Of a DNA stretch of 64,000 nucleotides, positions 22,262 to 34,136 are shown one piece after another. The stretch's first letter is position 1; each line of letters starts with the position of its first letter. Under the pieces are notes generated by a model. The model was not told the DNA's origin, ran no database searches, and worked only from the letters and a program-made list of their open reading frames with translations. The position numbers and the translations under genes were made by a program. The stretch covers positions 370,066 to 434,065 of the forward strand of contig MNCI01007802.1 in NCBI GenBank assembly GCA_015680685.1, read 5' to 3'. The stretch comes from Gnetum montanum (Eukaryota; Streptophyta; Gnetopsida; Gnetales; Gnetaceae).

Positions 22262-23340
22262 AATATTCCTTCCAAACGCTCACAACCTAATGTGGCTAGT
22301 TACCCTATATCTCTAGCACCTTTATCCTCTACATCAAACACATTTGAGTGCCTTTTAAATCAAACACTCCCTCAGATCCACACTGTGATGCTAACACATG
22401 CTCTTTATAATTGGATTAAGGTTGGAAATCTTCACATGAAAATATTTGATGTAAGAAGTCTTTTTATTCACTTATAGATCACTCAACATGAGCTATGCAA
22501 AGCTCTTCTTAATTCTAGTTCTGGTGTCAATCTCATCTTCCATGAAATGTACAAAGCCTAGAACCTACCACCTCTCAAGAAGAGAAAAATCCATTTAGAA
22601 ATGGAAAATTAATCAATTACTATTCCCTTGGGATTATTAGAGGACATTATGACCATAGTTTGTGGGTGACCTTACCCTACCGATTTTCTGGTGATCAATG
22701 TTGAAAATTCTAAGGGTGACTTCCCCATCATTATGGGAAGAGCTTGGTTAAGTACAGTAGATGCACATATGGGTATAAGGGGCCTCTCCTTAGAAATCTC
22801 CAAGGAAAATAAATTTGGCCAACTAGAGAAGAAGCATGTTCCATGCATTGCATTCGACAATAATGGGTGCAATTGTGTGTAGAAAATCTAGTTCATTAAG
22901 AGTATAATCATTAAAGCATGTAATTAGTATGCACATCAAATAGATATCCAAAGGCGCTTGTACATAGTAGCCATAAAATAAGAGGGGACTTAGTAGATGA
23001 TAGTTAACTCTAATAGTAGCACACTATGCATGGAACTAACTAAGATCCTGACATGTGCTTATGTCGAAGGCATGCATGAAATTGAGTAAGTTCATTACTA
23101 ACTCTCCCATGATGAAGATAATGATACTTGTTGGGGAGAGTTGGAAATCTAAATAATTTCAAGTAGGAGCCCCTAAAGTTAAAAACTCTACCAGCTAGTA
23201 AGGAGTGTACATTTTTAAAGAATGGGTAGCTAGTCATAATCAATGAAAATATTGCTTTTGAAGAAAAAGATAAGCTATTATAGGTTGTCAAAAAGTGACC
23301 AATAGCCTTTGCTTGGTTATATCCTAAATTGACAGGAATC
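22262..23340 (+). pseudogene. Protease and linker of E4
   Basis: The sequence VMLTHALYNWIKVGNLHMK is followed by ALLNSSSGVNLI near 22498-22533. The catalytic Asp expected before SSSG is Asn here, so the enzyme is dead. The C-terminal part (22691-22880) is open and holds DFPIIMGRAWLSTVDAHMG, matching E0 and E6. The linker with IVAIKQEG-type sequence follows near 22970. Confidence 0.8.
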
Positions 23341-23394
23341 GATTCAAGGATATGTTAGCATTGCATCTACATTGACCTGACCATGAAGCTAAGA

Positions 23395-24600
23395 AGACAA
23401 TTGTAGAGGTGGTTGAACCCCAAATTGAAATAGATTGTCAAGAAAGAAATAGAGAAACTCCTTAAGGTGGGGCTCATCTATCCCATTGTAGATAGTGAGT
23501 GGGTTAGCCCACTCATAATTCTGCCAGAGAAAGGTCTCAAGTGGTGGGTCTGCATCAACTTTAAGTTGTTAAATATGGCAACATTTAAAGATTATTTCCC
23601 ATTACCATTTGTGGATCAAGTGTTGAACACCATCTCCAAGCATTGCTATTATAGCTTCTTGGATGGTCATAGTGGCTATAACCAAATCCAAATTATACTA
23701 GACGATTAAGCCAAGATAACATTTATGAGTCGTTGTGGGACTTTTACATATTATAAGATGGCATTTGGTCTATGCAATGCTCCTACAATATTTCAGCGCT
23801 TGATCGTTAGTATTTTTCAATAGCAAATTGGTAGTGGGGTAGAAATCTTTATGGATGACTTCTCTACTTATGGAACTACATTTGAGCTAGCCCTAGATCA
23901 TCTTAAGTAGGTATTGAAAAGATTTATTGAAATAAATTTTAGGCTCAATTGATAGAAAAGATATTTAATGGTCTAGGAGGGCATAGTACTAGGGCATCGA
24001 ATTTCACAAAAATGGATTGAGGTAGATCTAGAAAAGATAAGGATCATCCAATGAATAACACACCAACTAGAGATAGTTAAAGATGTCTAATCATTCCTTG
24101 GACATACTGGCTACTACCAATGATTCATTGAGAATTTCTCTAATATTGAAAAGTCGTTGGTTAAACTTATGAAGAAAGATGCTCCATTCATTTGGGCCAA
24201 GAAGTGCAAACATGAACTCCAAAAATTAAAAGTTAAACTTGTAGAAACTCCAATTCTACAAGCACCGAATTGGTTGAGACCATTTCACATAAGGATAGAT
24301 GCATTTAATTATTCTTTAAAAGTTGTGCTTATGTAGTTGGATGATAAGAAATGTCCATATTACATCCATTTCATAAGCAAAAGCATTGTGGGTGCACACA
24401 TCACAATTGAGAAAGAACTAATGATAGTGGTGTATGCTCTCAACAAGTTCAAGCACTATGTGCTTAGCTACAAAGTATTTATGAAAATAAATCATAGTGC
24501 CATCTACTTCCTACTGAATAAGCCTTTGTATCATATGATGGTGTATGATCTTATAGAAATTCAGTCTTACAATGGTAGATCAGAAAGGGACTAAGAATGT
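23395..24600 (+). pseudogene. Reverse transcriptase and RNase H of E4
   Basis: RT: VSPLIILPEK near 23505, WVCINFKLLNMATFKDYFPL (23548-23607), FLDGHSGYNQI near 23660, MAFGLCNAPTIFQR near 23760 and the catalytic IFMDDF near 23848. RNase H: RIDAFNYSLKVVL near 24293, ISKSIVGAHITIEKELMIVV (to 24435), KINHSAIYFLLNKP near 24487. Order and motifs are typical Ty3/gypsy. At least six in-frame stops, mostly TAG. Confidence 0.9.
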
Positions 24601-24789
24601 GATCATTGATCACCTCTCTTAGTTAAGATAGAATAATAAGGAGGAGGAGAGTTTACTCTCTAATAAATTTTTAGATGAATTCATCTTTACAGGAGTAATC
24701 AATGATCAAGTGGCCACCAAACCAAAATGGTATGATGGCATCCTCACTTACATTCTTATTTAGGAGATGCACAAGATCTAGACTTCAAG

Positions 24790-25970
24790 AAAAAATAACA
24801 ATTTCTTCATCAGCCAAAGTACTTCATGGAAATCAATGAACACCTTTACAAGGGGTACACCGATGACCTAGTTTGTTAGTGTGTCCCTAATGTAGATCAA
24901 CTACATGTTCTCTAGGATTCTCAAAAAGGCCCTTGTGGAGACCATTATGCAAGGAGACACATGGCCATAAAAATCCTGATGGTGGAGTACTATTGGCCTA
25001 TAATCTTTAGGGATGCCCACCAATTTGTCCGATCTTGTGAACATTGTCAACGAGATGGTGGGATGACTACATGAATGGATGATCCTTAACAATGGATTCA
25101 ACCACTAAAGCCCTTTGACATATAAGGCATAGACTTCATGGATTCCATCACATCCATGTCCAATGGAAAAGCATATATCATTGTAGCAATTGACTACTAC
25201 ACCAAATGGGCAGAAGCAGTAGTGATCACCAATTATACATCATCCACTACTACTAGATTTTTACAATACTATATTGTAAATATGCTTGGGATGCCACGTG
25301 TACTAATGTCTAATAATGGAACTCATTCTACAGGTACCACTTTTAGAAAGTTGATGTAACACTTAGGGGTTGAACATAAATTAATAATACCTTATCACCC
25401 CCAAGCTAATGGTCAAGTAGAAGTTACCAACAAGGAGATCAAAAAAGATCCTAACAAGGATCATAAGTAAATATAGAAGAGATTGGAGCACAAAACTTAA
25501 CAATGTCCTTTGGGCTTACTGCTCAACATGGAAACTCCCTATTGGCTACTCTCAATATAAGTTGGTGTATGGAAAACTTCCAATACTTCTAGTACAATTT
25601 GAGCTCTATACACTCTCAATAGCCTATGACTTAGACCTTGACCTAAGCCTAGCACAAAAACTAAGATTGATCAATCTCAATGTGCTAGATGAAAATAGAT
25701 TAGTAGTCCTATTTCTGAAAAAAGTACACAAGGCATACAATAAACAATGACATGACCTTAGAATATAGAAAGTAAAATTTCAACAGGAAGATAAGGGTAT
25801 CTACTAGAATCCCACACATGTACCTCAGAAAACTAAATGTCAAACATTGTGGGAGGGACCTTATATAATTGATGAAACCTTTCCTTCTAGGACCATAATC
25901 ATATACAAACCTAAGAGCCCAAATAAAAATCAATTTATCAACATCCAATAAGTGAAGCTTTTCCATGAGC
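24790..25970 (+). pseudogene. Integrase of E4
   Basis: Zinc-binding HHCC domain: GDHYARRHMAIKIL (24940-24980) and SCEHCQR near 25033. Catalytic core: GIDFM with the first Asp (25126-25140), second motif SNNGTHSTG where the usual Asp is Asn (near 25308), Glu in NGQVEVTNKEI near 25420. The C-terminal part follows from 25562 (VYGKLPILLVQFELYTLS, LSLAQKLRLINLNVLDENRL) and a WEGPYII-type word near 25850. The Asp-to-Asn change alone would inactivate it. Confidence 0.9.
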
Positions 25971-26039
25971 CAACAAAAGCCAATACAACAACTACCTCAA
26001 CAAATGGACAACCATGCTCCATTATTTGGATCTCCTCCT

Positions 26040-27595
26040 TCCAAGATAGTCATGGGGGAGATGGCCATCCATGCTAATAATCCATATAGCTCCTCAATTT
26101 TTCTACTTTTTATTTTTCATGTTTTTAATTTTTGCAAATCATTTATTTTACAAATTTTTGATTTTGCAAATTTTTGATTTTGCAAATTTTTTCTAGTTTT
26201 ACACCATTGTTAGTATGTTTGAATCTTTCTTGAATATTTTACACTTTCTTATATATATTTTTTCTTGATTGGTTTAAGTGTAATCTTCAAATTTTTGCTA
26301 ATAAAAGTTCTTTACTACCAAAAGGACACAGTGGTTCTGTGGTTGCTACTAATAGTGGTTTGTTCTTCATGTTTTTGATTTGCTAATGTCTAGTATCTAT
26401 TTTTGAATTTTTGTATCAATGGCTCAGTTATGGTCACTTTTTCATGGAATAGGCAATGAGTCCATGACATCCACCAATGCATAAACTCTATGGTTTTTCT
26501 TGTTTTGGAAGTTTAAGGTCCCTTTTCATTAAATTAACTTTTAATAAATGTGTGACCTTGGTAGTTTCTGTAATCAAGAAGGATTCAAGGATTTATATAT
26601 GATGTGACTTCAAGGGGACTCAATACTTTAAGTACTCTTCTCCTTACTTTGGTGCTCAAGTTTTTTCATGGATTTCTTACCATTCCATTCCAACCACTAA
26701 CAAGAAGTTAAATAAAGTCTTTGCATGGTGTGGTTTCTATCCAAAAAGAAAAATTTAGAAAAATAAAGAAATAAATAAAAGCTTGATGGGAATTCAAAGT
26801 GCATCCCTTAGAGAAATAAACAGGCTATAAGCACTAGTTATGGGACTAGAAAGACATATTACCCATGCCTGAAGGTCCCCTTTAACTAAGGCCCTCCCTC
26901 ATGTTCTATTTCTCTTTTCCTTTCTTTATGGAATGATGGTTATTTTGTGGACGCACTTTTGTGTATTAAGGGAATGGATTAGTTTCAGAGTGGTGATGTG
27001 AAGTCACTGAAAGAGGTTGGTTTTGGTTTGGACTAAGGATGTATCTTATTTGGTCATTTTAAATATGAAATAAATAAGGGCATTCTTATGACCCTAGTTG
27101 GAATGCCATTCCACCTTCTCCATCTTCCATTTATGTTGTCCATAGCTCACCTTACTGCTAGTGTCCATGTTCTTGATTCCATATCTTGGTATGAAGTATT
27201 TGAATTATTAGGTAGAATCTTTCGAGTTTTAGTTCTAAACTTCCATAAAGCATTAGTTACCTCTAGTGCCCATGGACTCATAAGATTGAGGTCATGTAAG
27301 GGAAAAAAGAGCATGTGCTTGCTATGGGAAGGACCCACTTACATATCTCTTGGTTATTTTTGTTAAGTACCTTATCCTTAGACATTCTTGCAACTAGAAT
27401 CTTTTGTACACCCATCTTCTGCATCACACCATGTGCTACTTTACATATTTTGTTCATTAAAAATGTTCATCAAAGTTTTCTATTTTTGAGCTTTCAAAGA
27501 CCCTCTTTAATGTTATTATCATATTCTTGGTTTTTCTAGGATTCCATGGACCCCAATGTCATTGAGAAATTCTTTATATGTTTTGTGATATTGAT
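26040..27595 (+). other. Noncoding spacer of E4
   Basis: AGTCATGGGGGAGATGGCC at 26048 ends the pol region. Then TTTTGCAAATTTTTGATTTT repeats (26125-26190), GGCAATGAGTCCATGACA near 26452, GATGTGACTTCAAGGGGACT near 26598, AATTCAAAGTGCATCCCTTA at 26791 and TTTAACTAAGGCCCTCCC near 26880. The same order as in E1, E3 and E6. No coding evidence. Confidence 0.7.
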
Positions 27596-27890
27596 ATTTA
27601 AAATTTTTTGTCGATGGACCTTGTATATGGGGCCTCGTTGATAGGGAAAACAAGTATACAAGGACCCGTATATGTAGCCCTATTAATGTAAGGGAAAAAT
27701 AGTATAAATAGGCATGACTCCACTTGGAAGATTTTACATTTTCTAATAAACACCAATGAATTTTTTCACTTCTTTGGAGCCCAAAACCTTCTAGAGCCCA
27801 TAACTCACAAACTATTTATCCAAATTACTATGTTCTTTAACCCTGTAGCAACCATAGGTAAGCTCTTCATTGTGGGGGCCACAAATGTAC
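27596..27890 (+). promoter_or_regulatory. Internal U3-like block of E4
   Basis: GTCGATGGACCTTGTATATG, GGGGCCTCGTTGATAGGG and GTATATGTAGCCCTATTAAT resemble the repeated word of this element's own LTR U3 (GATGAGGCCCCATCGACAT at 31361), partly on the opposite strand. AGTATAAATAGGCATG near 27702 is a good TATA box, followed by a G-run at 27872 (TGTGGGGGCC). E2 has a comparable block with its own LTR words. Confidence 0.55.
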
Positions 27891-28152
27891 AATTTTTGAC
27901 AAATTTTTTTTGTAAATTTTTCTAAAACCGACAAAGGTTTAACTAAAAAATCAACTATTAAATACTAAATTACAAGAGTTAAACCTTTTCAACAAGCTTT
28001 AGTGATAATTATAATAAATAATTAATAAAATAATCAACCTACCATGGTCCAACCATAGTCAAAGTATAACTAACTAACTAATGAGAAAAGGTATTGAAAA
28101 CTTTAAAGTTACACATTACATCTACTAATCCATGGATGTGTTGTGACTGTAG

Positions 28153-31020
28153 ATGGTACAAAAAGGAAAGCACACATAGAAAGTAGGACCATCCCAACCA
28201 AGGGAGAAACAACCTAGAATGGGAAGGGGCCAAGAATAGTCCCAAGAAGAACCACTTGTAATCGATGCCATAGGTCCTCTCAAGGAAGAGGTAGAAGTGG
28301 AATCTTTCAAATAAATTCTAGAACCAACAACAACAGCAAAAAAACACTCCCATTAGGATGATGCACCAGTACAACTAGTAAATCTGGAGGTGACCTTAAC
28401 AAAGACTTGTCTAAATCAGATTAAATCAAGAAAGTTCCAAAAATTAGTACTCCAGGAGTTAAAATTTGGCCATTTATTAGAGCATGCACCAAGAGAAGTG
28501 TAGGACTAGCTAAAGGCCTCTCCCATGTGGCCAATCATCACTTATACCAGGGAGTGGTACATGGAAGAGACATTCCTATTCTAGAATAAGAGGTAGCCTA
28601 GAACAATAGTGAAAATCTAGGAGATCTCAGTGTCCTATTCAGCATAGGTCATTATTGCAATTCTTGGGTTGCTTGAAATAGGGATGAATCTTACTAAGAT
28701 CCCAATGTAGGTAAATCCTAATATCAAGAAAGAAAAGATGCAATGGTGCTATGGTGTCAACTATAAGAAGTCTGGCATGCTCACACTGGTAGAGAGGATT
28801 AATTACAAAATTGTAGCCTTTCACCTTAATCCCATAGTAAGGTGAAGCAAAATCACCATCTTCTCTGCCTAAGCATGTGTCACTCTGAGTGGGAGATTTT
28901 CAATCAACCTTTTGTAACTGATCTATCTAGAGATGGATAAGTATTTTAAAGAAAATTAATATGGAAGGAAGGCACTCCCCCACCCATGCTTCATTAGGAA
29001 ACTTTGTCGAAGGGGAGGGATAGTCCATTATACCAATGACACTGTCAAAAGTGTTCTAGCCACCAATTGGATAGAAATGTTGAAGGATAAAAAATTTGTA
29101 ACCATGATTCAAAAAGAGGAGTAGTAACCACCACCTACACCTGCCACCTAAACAACTATGTTAGACATTGATGCAACCATCCAATGTTCATGAGAATATA
29201 GTGAATGACTCTTCAGTGAACAAGAGTAATGGGTAGGCATGAGTGGTAGTGACCCATCCATCTATAGACCAGCAATGAGTTACCTCAACGATGTGGTCTA
29301 AATAATTAATTTGATGGATGAGGATGGACCTATTTTCTTAGTCCAAAGAATGCAGATACCTGCGAGGCCAAATTTGAGCACCAGAGAGGTTACAATATTT
29401 CTTGTAGAATTATAGTCACTCATAGAAATTTTTGGAAATGCTGTGACTTTCTCAGTGCACTTGGAGAAGGGAAAAGCAGCAACTGTATTGGTGATGCAAC
29501 ACCAAGGGTAGGAGATAGTAGAAAAAGTGGTCACTAATCATATTGCCAAGAATCTCAATGCACCTATGGCATTTGCACTAGATATCATTGCACTCAAAGA
29601 TGTGTAGACATTTGTAGAAATCACAAATGGTAGAATAAATGTAGCATAGCATGAAGAATTACTAGATCAACTAGTGGGATCTAGGCAACTACTTCCAGCT
29701 ATCTTTGGTATTTTGGACACTATCATTACAACCTAGTTAGAGTTGTTAGAGGTAAGGGGTAAGAATATTATTTTGGAGGGACAACTTAAAATAGCCAAGG
29801 AGTGGAATTAACACTTAGCTATAGAGGTTGATAAAATAAGGACCCAGATTATTGATCTTGCATTTCTCAATCTAACACTAATAATAGATGAAGCTATGAT
29901 CTAGCTTCACACAAAACTCAAAGTGGTTAATGGTGTAATGGAGACAATGGTGTTCTAATGATTCTTAGTAGAGGCCACATAGCACAAGATTCAGAAGGCC
30001 TTGAATTAGACCTGCTAGGAGAACATCCAACTGATTGTAGAGAATCACTTATTACAAAATGTTGATGTACACAAGCATCAATTAACGAATTTCATCCATT
30101 AATAGTAGGAGCAACTAGCTAGAGTGAACATAGAACTAAGGAGACTGGTAGTAGAGAATAGAAATATTTCCATGGAGGAATTCCATACCCTTTACTAGAA
30201 AACTATGATTGAGGTAGTCGCTTGAAAATTGGAGGCTCTCAAATTCGATAGAGTCAAAGATCATTACAGAGAATAAGTTGGTTTACAAAAAGAAGTAAAT
30301 AAAAAGCACATCTAGTTGATGAAGGAAAAGGTGAATGAGACCCTCCAACATCTCTAGCAAGGAAAAGAGTTGTGGCAACCCATCATTGATGGGATAGATG
30401 CCTACAATAAAGTGGAAATCCACATGAACGAGTTGTAGATCGAGGAGATGATGAAGTACATGAAGCTTGCAAATATTTGTTATGTAAACCTGGCCATGTT
30501 GACTACTGGACAGTCATAGTTTGAGTTAGAGAAATAGATGGCCAGCTCATACTTGCTGTACAAGTCTAAGTTCAAGCACCACAAGGACACCAAGGACACG
30601 TTTATTGTGGCTAATGCTAAACTCAAAGTTCTCTAGGCATAATTCACTAATCAATGATCAACTATTGAGAACTTAACCAAGAAGAAAATGACTACCGAGA
30701 GCTATAGAAAATAGTTAGGATGTTCAACATTGAACATAAATAGTTTGCTACCTGGTTTGTAAATGTGAAGGAGATGTTCCTGATAATGCCCTATCCATGG
30801 GATATCACCATTCTAGCCCACATTGGTGATGCCAACATGGACTGTGAATGATCTTGGGAGTAAGAAGGAGAAGATGAAGTAATTATTAGATGTATTTCAT
30901 CTTCCACCAGAGGTTGCAGCTATAGTAGGATAGCCACAACCACCTCAACTACTATCCATGTTTGAAGCTAGTGAAGGTCCCTTAGAACCTAAGGAGCCAC
31001 TACCACCTAAGACTGTTTGA
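28153..31020 (+). pseudogene. ORF3 of E4, about 956 codons, function unknown
   Basis: A single frame can be read from ATG 28153 (MVQKGKHT), directly after TTGTGACTGTAG, for the first 720 nt without a shift; it holds 13 stops, ten of them TAG. Middle part: ITYTREWYMEETFLF near 28550, INYKIVAFHLNPIVR near 28800, CFIRKLCRRGGIVHYTND near 28990, matching FPYLIWKLCKHDGI of E2. The second half is Lys/Glu/Leu-rich and coiled-coil-like. It ends EPKEPLPPKTV, stop 31018-31020. No membrane segment seen. Position is that of env-like ORFs, but the role is unknown. Confidence 0.65.
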
Positions 31021-31184
31021 TCTTCTCCATCATCTTTACACCATTAGAGGATGTGCTATCAAATTTTTATGTAGTCATTACATGGTGTTCAATTTTTTGT
31101 CATGAACACCATAATTTTTGTAATTTATTGATTCATGCACTTAGGCACTCAATTTTGTCAAGTCAATTTGTTTTGTTAAGAGTC

Positions 31185-31256
31185 AGTCAATAATTCCATA
31201 CCTTCCCAATTTTGTAAAAGAAGTCAAGGATGAGTTTTCATTTAGTCACAGGGGTA
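31185..31256 (+). promoter_or_regulatory. 3' UTR and primer site of E4
   Basis: GAGTCAGTCAATAATTCCAT then AGTCACAGGGGTA immediately before TGATGAG. Family-wide segment. Confidence 0.72.
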
Positions 31257-32160
31257 TGATGAGTGTCAATGTGTCATATTAATAAGCCTCCATATACAAG
31301 GCCCCATTTATGTGATGTTGCTCCATCGATAGAGTTGCATTGATGTAGTGTTTGCTACATTGATGAGGCCCCATCGACATAGTACTATAGAAAAAACTAT
31401 ATATACAAGCTCCTAGACATGTTTACGAGCATTAGATTAGTAGCAGTAGCCAAGTTCTTGCATTTTTTACATTTGAAAGTTTGAATATTTCTCTTGAGTG
31501 CCCACAATAGGAGTCATTAAGCATACAAATCTTTATTCAAGCATTGTTGTACCTATGGATAATAGTGTGTATGGAAATAAAGACAATCTTCTTGATAAAC
31601 CTTGCAACATTTTGGATAGATTAGATGTTTCATTCATGCAATTAATGCTTTTAGTTACTTAATGAATGTTTTTCCATAATTAAGCTAATTAAGCAATATA
31701 ATCTAGATTGATTAAATACATAAGTACGATCACTTCGAGTGTAACACATATTCACTTGGTAATCCTAGTAGCATTATTGCTTGGTGCACCTAGTAGCATA
31801 GCACTTGGCAACCCAGTAGTGGATACATGGGTTTAGGACCTGTACGGAAAGTGGGACCAGATGCTTATGTTAGGACTTGTTAGTTAAATTAAATTAGTCA
31901 TTAAATTACTTCATCTCTCTCTTTAAGCATCAAAATCATAAAAAATAAAATGATAAAAATCATATGCCTCAATTATAATTAACCATACATTTGTATTTTG
32001 CAAGCATAATTAGGAAGAAAATGAATGACCTTTAGGGCAAGATTCACTTCCTAGAAGACTAGTGCATCAAAAACTAGAGAATCCATGAAATTCGATTGGA
32101 TCACGTGTGAACACTTGTGATTCATATGGTTGGACATAGAGGTACCTTGACCGCTCATCA
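31257..32160 (+). repeat. 3' LTR of E4
   Basis: 904 bp, TGATGAGTGTCAATGTGTCA to CTTGACCGCTCATCA, followed by the target duplication AGTAT. TATA-like CTATATATACAAG near 31397. It is shorter than the 5' LTR in the U3 repeat zone. Confidence 0.9.
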
Positions 32161-33064
32161 AGTATAAAATCAGGTTGGAGTTAGTAGACCAATCCATCAT
32201 TATGTCTTTCGAATTGGTAAAATACATTGTAGCTATCATCAATGGATGGTCATATTCTACGAATTTTCTTATGATCCATATGGACAACTATAAGGGGGAA
32301 TTTTTCATCATTATGGGAACAACTTGCTTGAGTACCATCGATGCTAAGCTTTGGGTTAGAGACTTATCCTTGGATATTTTCATGGAAAATTAACATAAAG
32401 ACTTTAAGGAAAAAAATATTTCATGTATTACGTATAGTGACACAAGGTATAACTACATGAAAAAATTCTAGATCATTGGTCAGAGAAACATCATGACATG
32501 TAGTACATGTGAAGAAGAAATGTGCATCTAGAACTGCGTGTATGTAGTAGCCACAAAGCAAGAAGGTTACCAATGGCTAACAATAGATGAATGATATAAA
32601 TAAAAAATAACCATAATACTAGTAGAAGCACTTACAAACTCATATGTTAAGGAGATGAATAGGATGAAGGACATCAAACAACCACACACTGAGGTAGCAT
32701 AAGTGTAACAAGATAAAGATATTAACTAGGGAAAGTTAAAAAGTTCAAAAGAAGCTAAGTTGGAACTAATAGAGCTAAAGATATTACCAAAGTTACTAAA
32801 ATATATTTCCCTTTACAATGGTAAATTGATAATAATCAATGTAGGGATAACAAAGAAAGAGAGGAGGAAGGTACCAAAAGTTATAAAAAAATGACCCACA
32901 ATGTTTGCATGGTCTCATAATAACATAACTAGAATTGATCCATGTATTTACCAACACTGCATATACAGAGATTCCACAATAAAGCCAAAGCACTAACCAT
33001 AGTACAAATGATCCAAATTTGATCAAGTCCTAGACCAACTAGAACAAGTATTAAAGAGGTGCAT
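32161..33064 (+). pseudogene. Protease C-terminus and RT linker of split element E0
   Basis: The frame continues 18835 across the E4 insertion: LVDQSIIMSFELVKY, then GEFFIIMGTTCLSTIDAKLW near 32300. VYVVATKQEGYQWL lies near 32540 and the linker (ELKILPKLLKYISLYNGKL, ITKKERRKVPKVI, MFAWSHNNITRIDPCIY) runs 32770-32950. These are the standard words just before RT in plant gypsy polyproteins. The RT itself is not here; E5 begins at 33065. Confidence 0.82.
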
Positions 33065-34019
33065 TGATGAAGCATCAGTTGGCTGCATCAACAAAACTAT
33101 GTTGAGGTAATTTCCTCGATGCATTTATTTGCAAAAAAGTCAAATTTTTTTCCACCAATGATATCATAGTCATGATATCGTATCTACAATGTCATAGATT
33201 TGATATTATATCTTATGATACGTTATCGTATAAGCGATATTGTGGGATGTGTGTTCACTTATAAATAAAGCACTTGGGTGCATGATCTGAAGAAGTTTTA
33301 TTCCATCCTTAGGTAGATTATTATAGTTTCATTTCATAGTTTTAGTGATAAAGTAAATGTCCACAGTGTGGTGTTGAGTAGTTGTATAGGATCTTTATTC
33401 AAGTGAAGTGTACTTGGACACAATGCATGTCTACAAATAAAGATCAATATTTATTTTCATCATTGTAGCCTCCACTTGGTTTTACTATTTTACTTAGCAT
33501 AGATTTTACTATTTTATTAGTTTAATGATTTACATTTCCAAGTACTTTACTTTCTTGTTCATTAGTAAAGTGGAATGAGTACAACTAGTTTTGAGTGTTT
33601 AACTCTAATCATTTGTTAATCCCAATAGTGTTATTACTTAGTTCACCTAGTAGCATAATGCTTGGTAACCTAGTAACAGATACATGAGCCTAAGGCATGT
33701 ACAATAAGCCAAGACTAAATTCTCATAGTTCTAGGCTAGTTTAGACTTACCTTCTTATTGTTACTTAGATTAAATACTTAATTTTTCTATTATCATTAAG
33801 ATTAGTTTAAGGTCGCAACAACATCAATTATCATATGCCTCACTTTAGACTAAATCATATATGACAAATCTACTAATAGTCCAAGTGGGAAGAAATGTCT
33901 TGCAATCAATGCTTAACAATCTAGATTCCACAACTAGTCCTATCCACAAAATTCAACAAAATCATGCATGAACACTTGTGATTCATATAGTTGGGTGTAG
34001 AGGTACTTTCTAATCATCA
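33065..34019 (+). repeat. 5' LTR of E5
   Basis: 955 bp, TGATGAAGCATCAGTTGGCT to TTCTAATCATCA. U3 has a GATATCGTAT / CGTTATCG dyad zone (33160-33245). TATA box TTATAAATAA at 33259-33268. Start resembles the E3 LTR. Confidence 0.82.
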
Positions 34020-34042
34020 TTGGAACTATTGCTGCGGATGGT
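34020..34042 (+). promoter_or_regulatory. Primer binding site of E5
   Basis: TTGGAACTATTGCTGCGGAT directly after the LTR; decayed tRNA-Asp type. Confidence 0.7.
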
Positions 34043-34136
34043 GCTAGTTATCTAGATTAGTTTTATCATCAATGATTATTATTAAGGTATTAATGATTTA
34101 TATTTCAAAAAATATTAAGTCACACATGTTAAAACC

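Larger units (their letters stand above)
18836..32160 (+). mobile_element. Most complete Ty3/gypsy element E4 (13.3 kb)
   Basis: The element is flanked by AGTAT (18831-18835, 32161-32165) and sits inside the E0 protease gene. It keeps every module: LTR, primer site, gag, protease, RT, RNase H, integrase with zinc domain, spacer, U3-like block, ORF3, primer site, LTR. LTR pair divergence is about 16% in a 160-bp stretch counted by eye, mostly transitions. All ORFs are broken. Module order places it in Ty3/gypsy; primer type and an extra 3' ORF fit the Athila-like branch. Confidence 0.9.

Noticed and set aside
23395-25970. Endogenous pararetrovirus (caulimovirid) origin of the RT segment
   Set aside because: LTRs, tRNA-Asp-type primer site, target duplication and an HHCC/DDE integrase downstream of RNase H make it Ty3/gypsy.
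28153-31020. Alternative genetic code with TAG as sense codon
   Set aside because: TAA and TGA also occur, frameshifts are frequent elsewhere, and deamination at CAG explains the bias.
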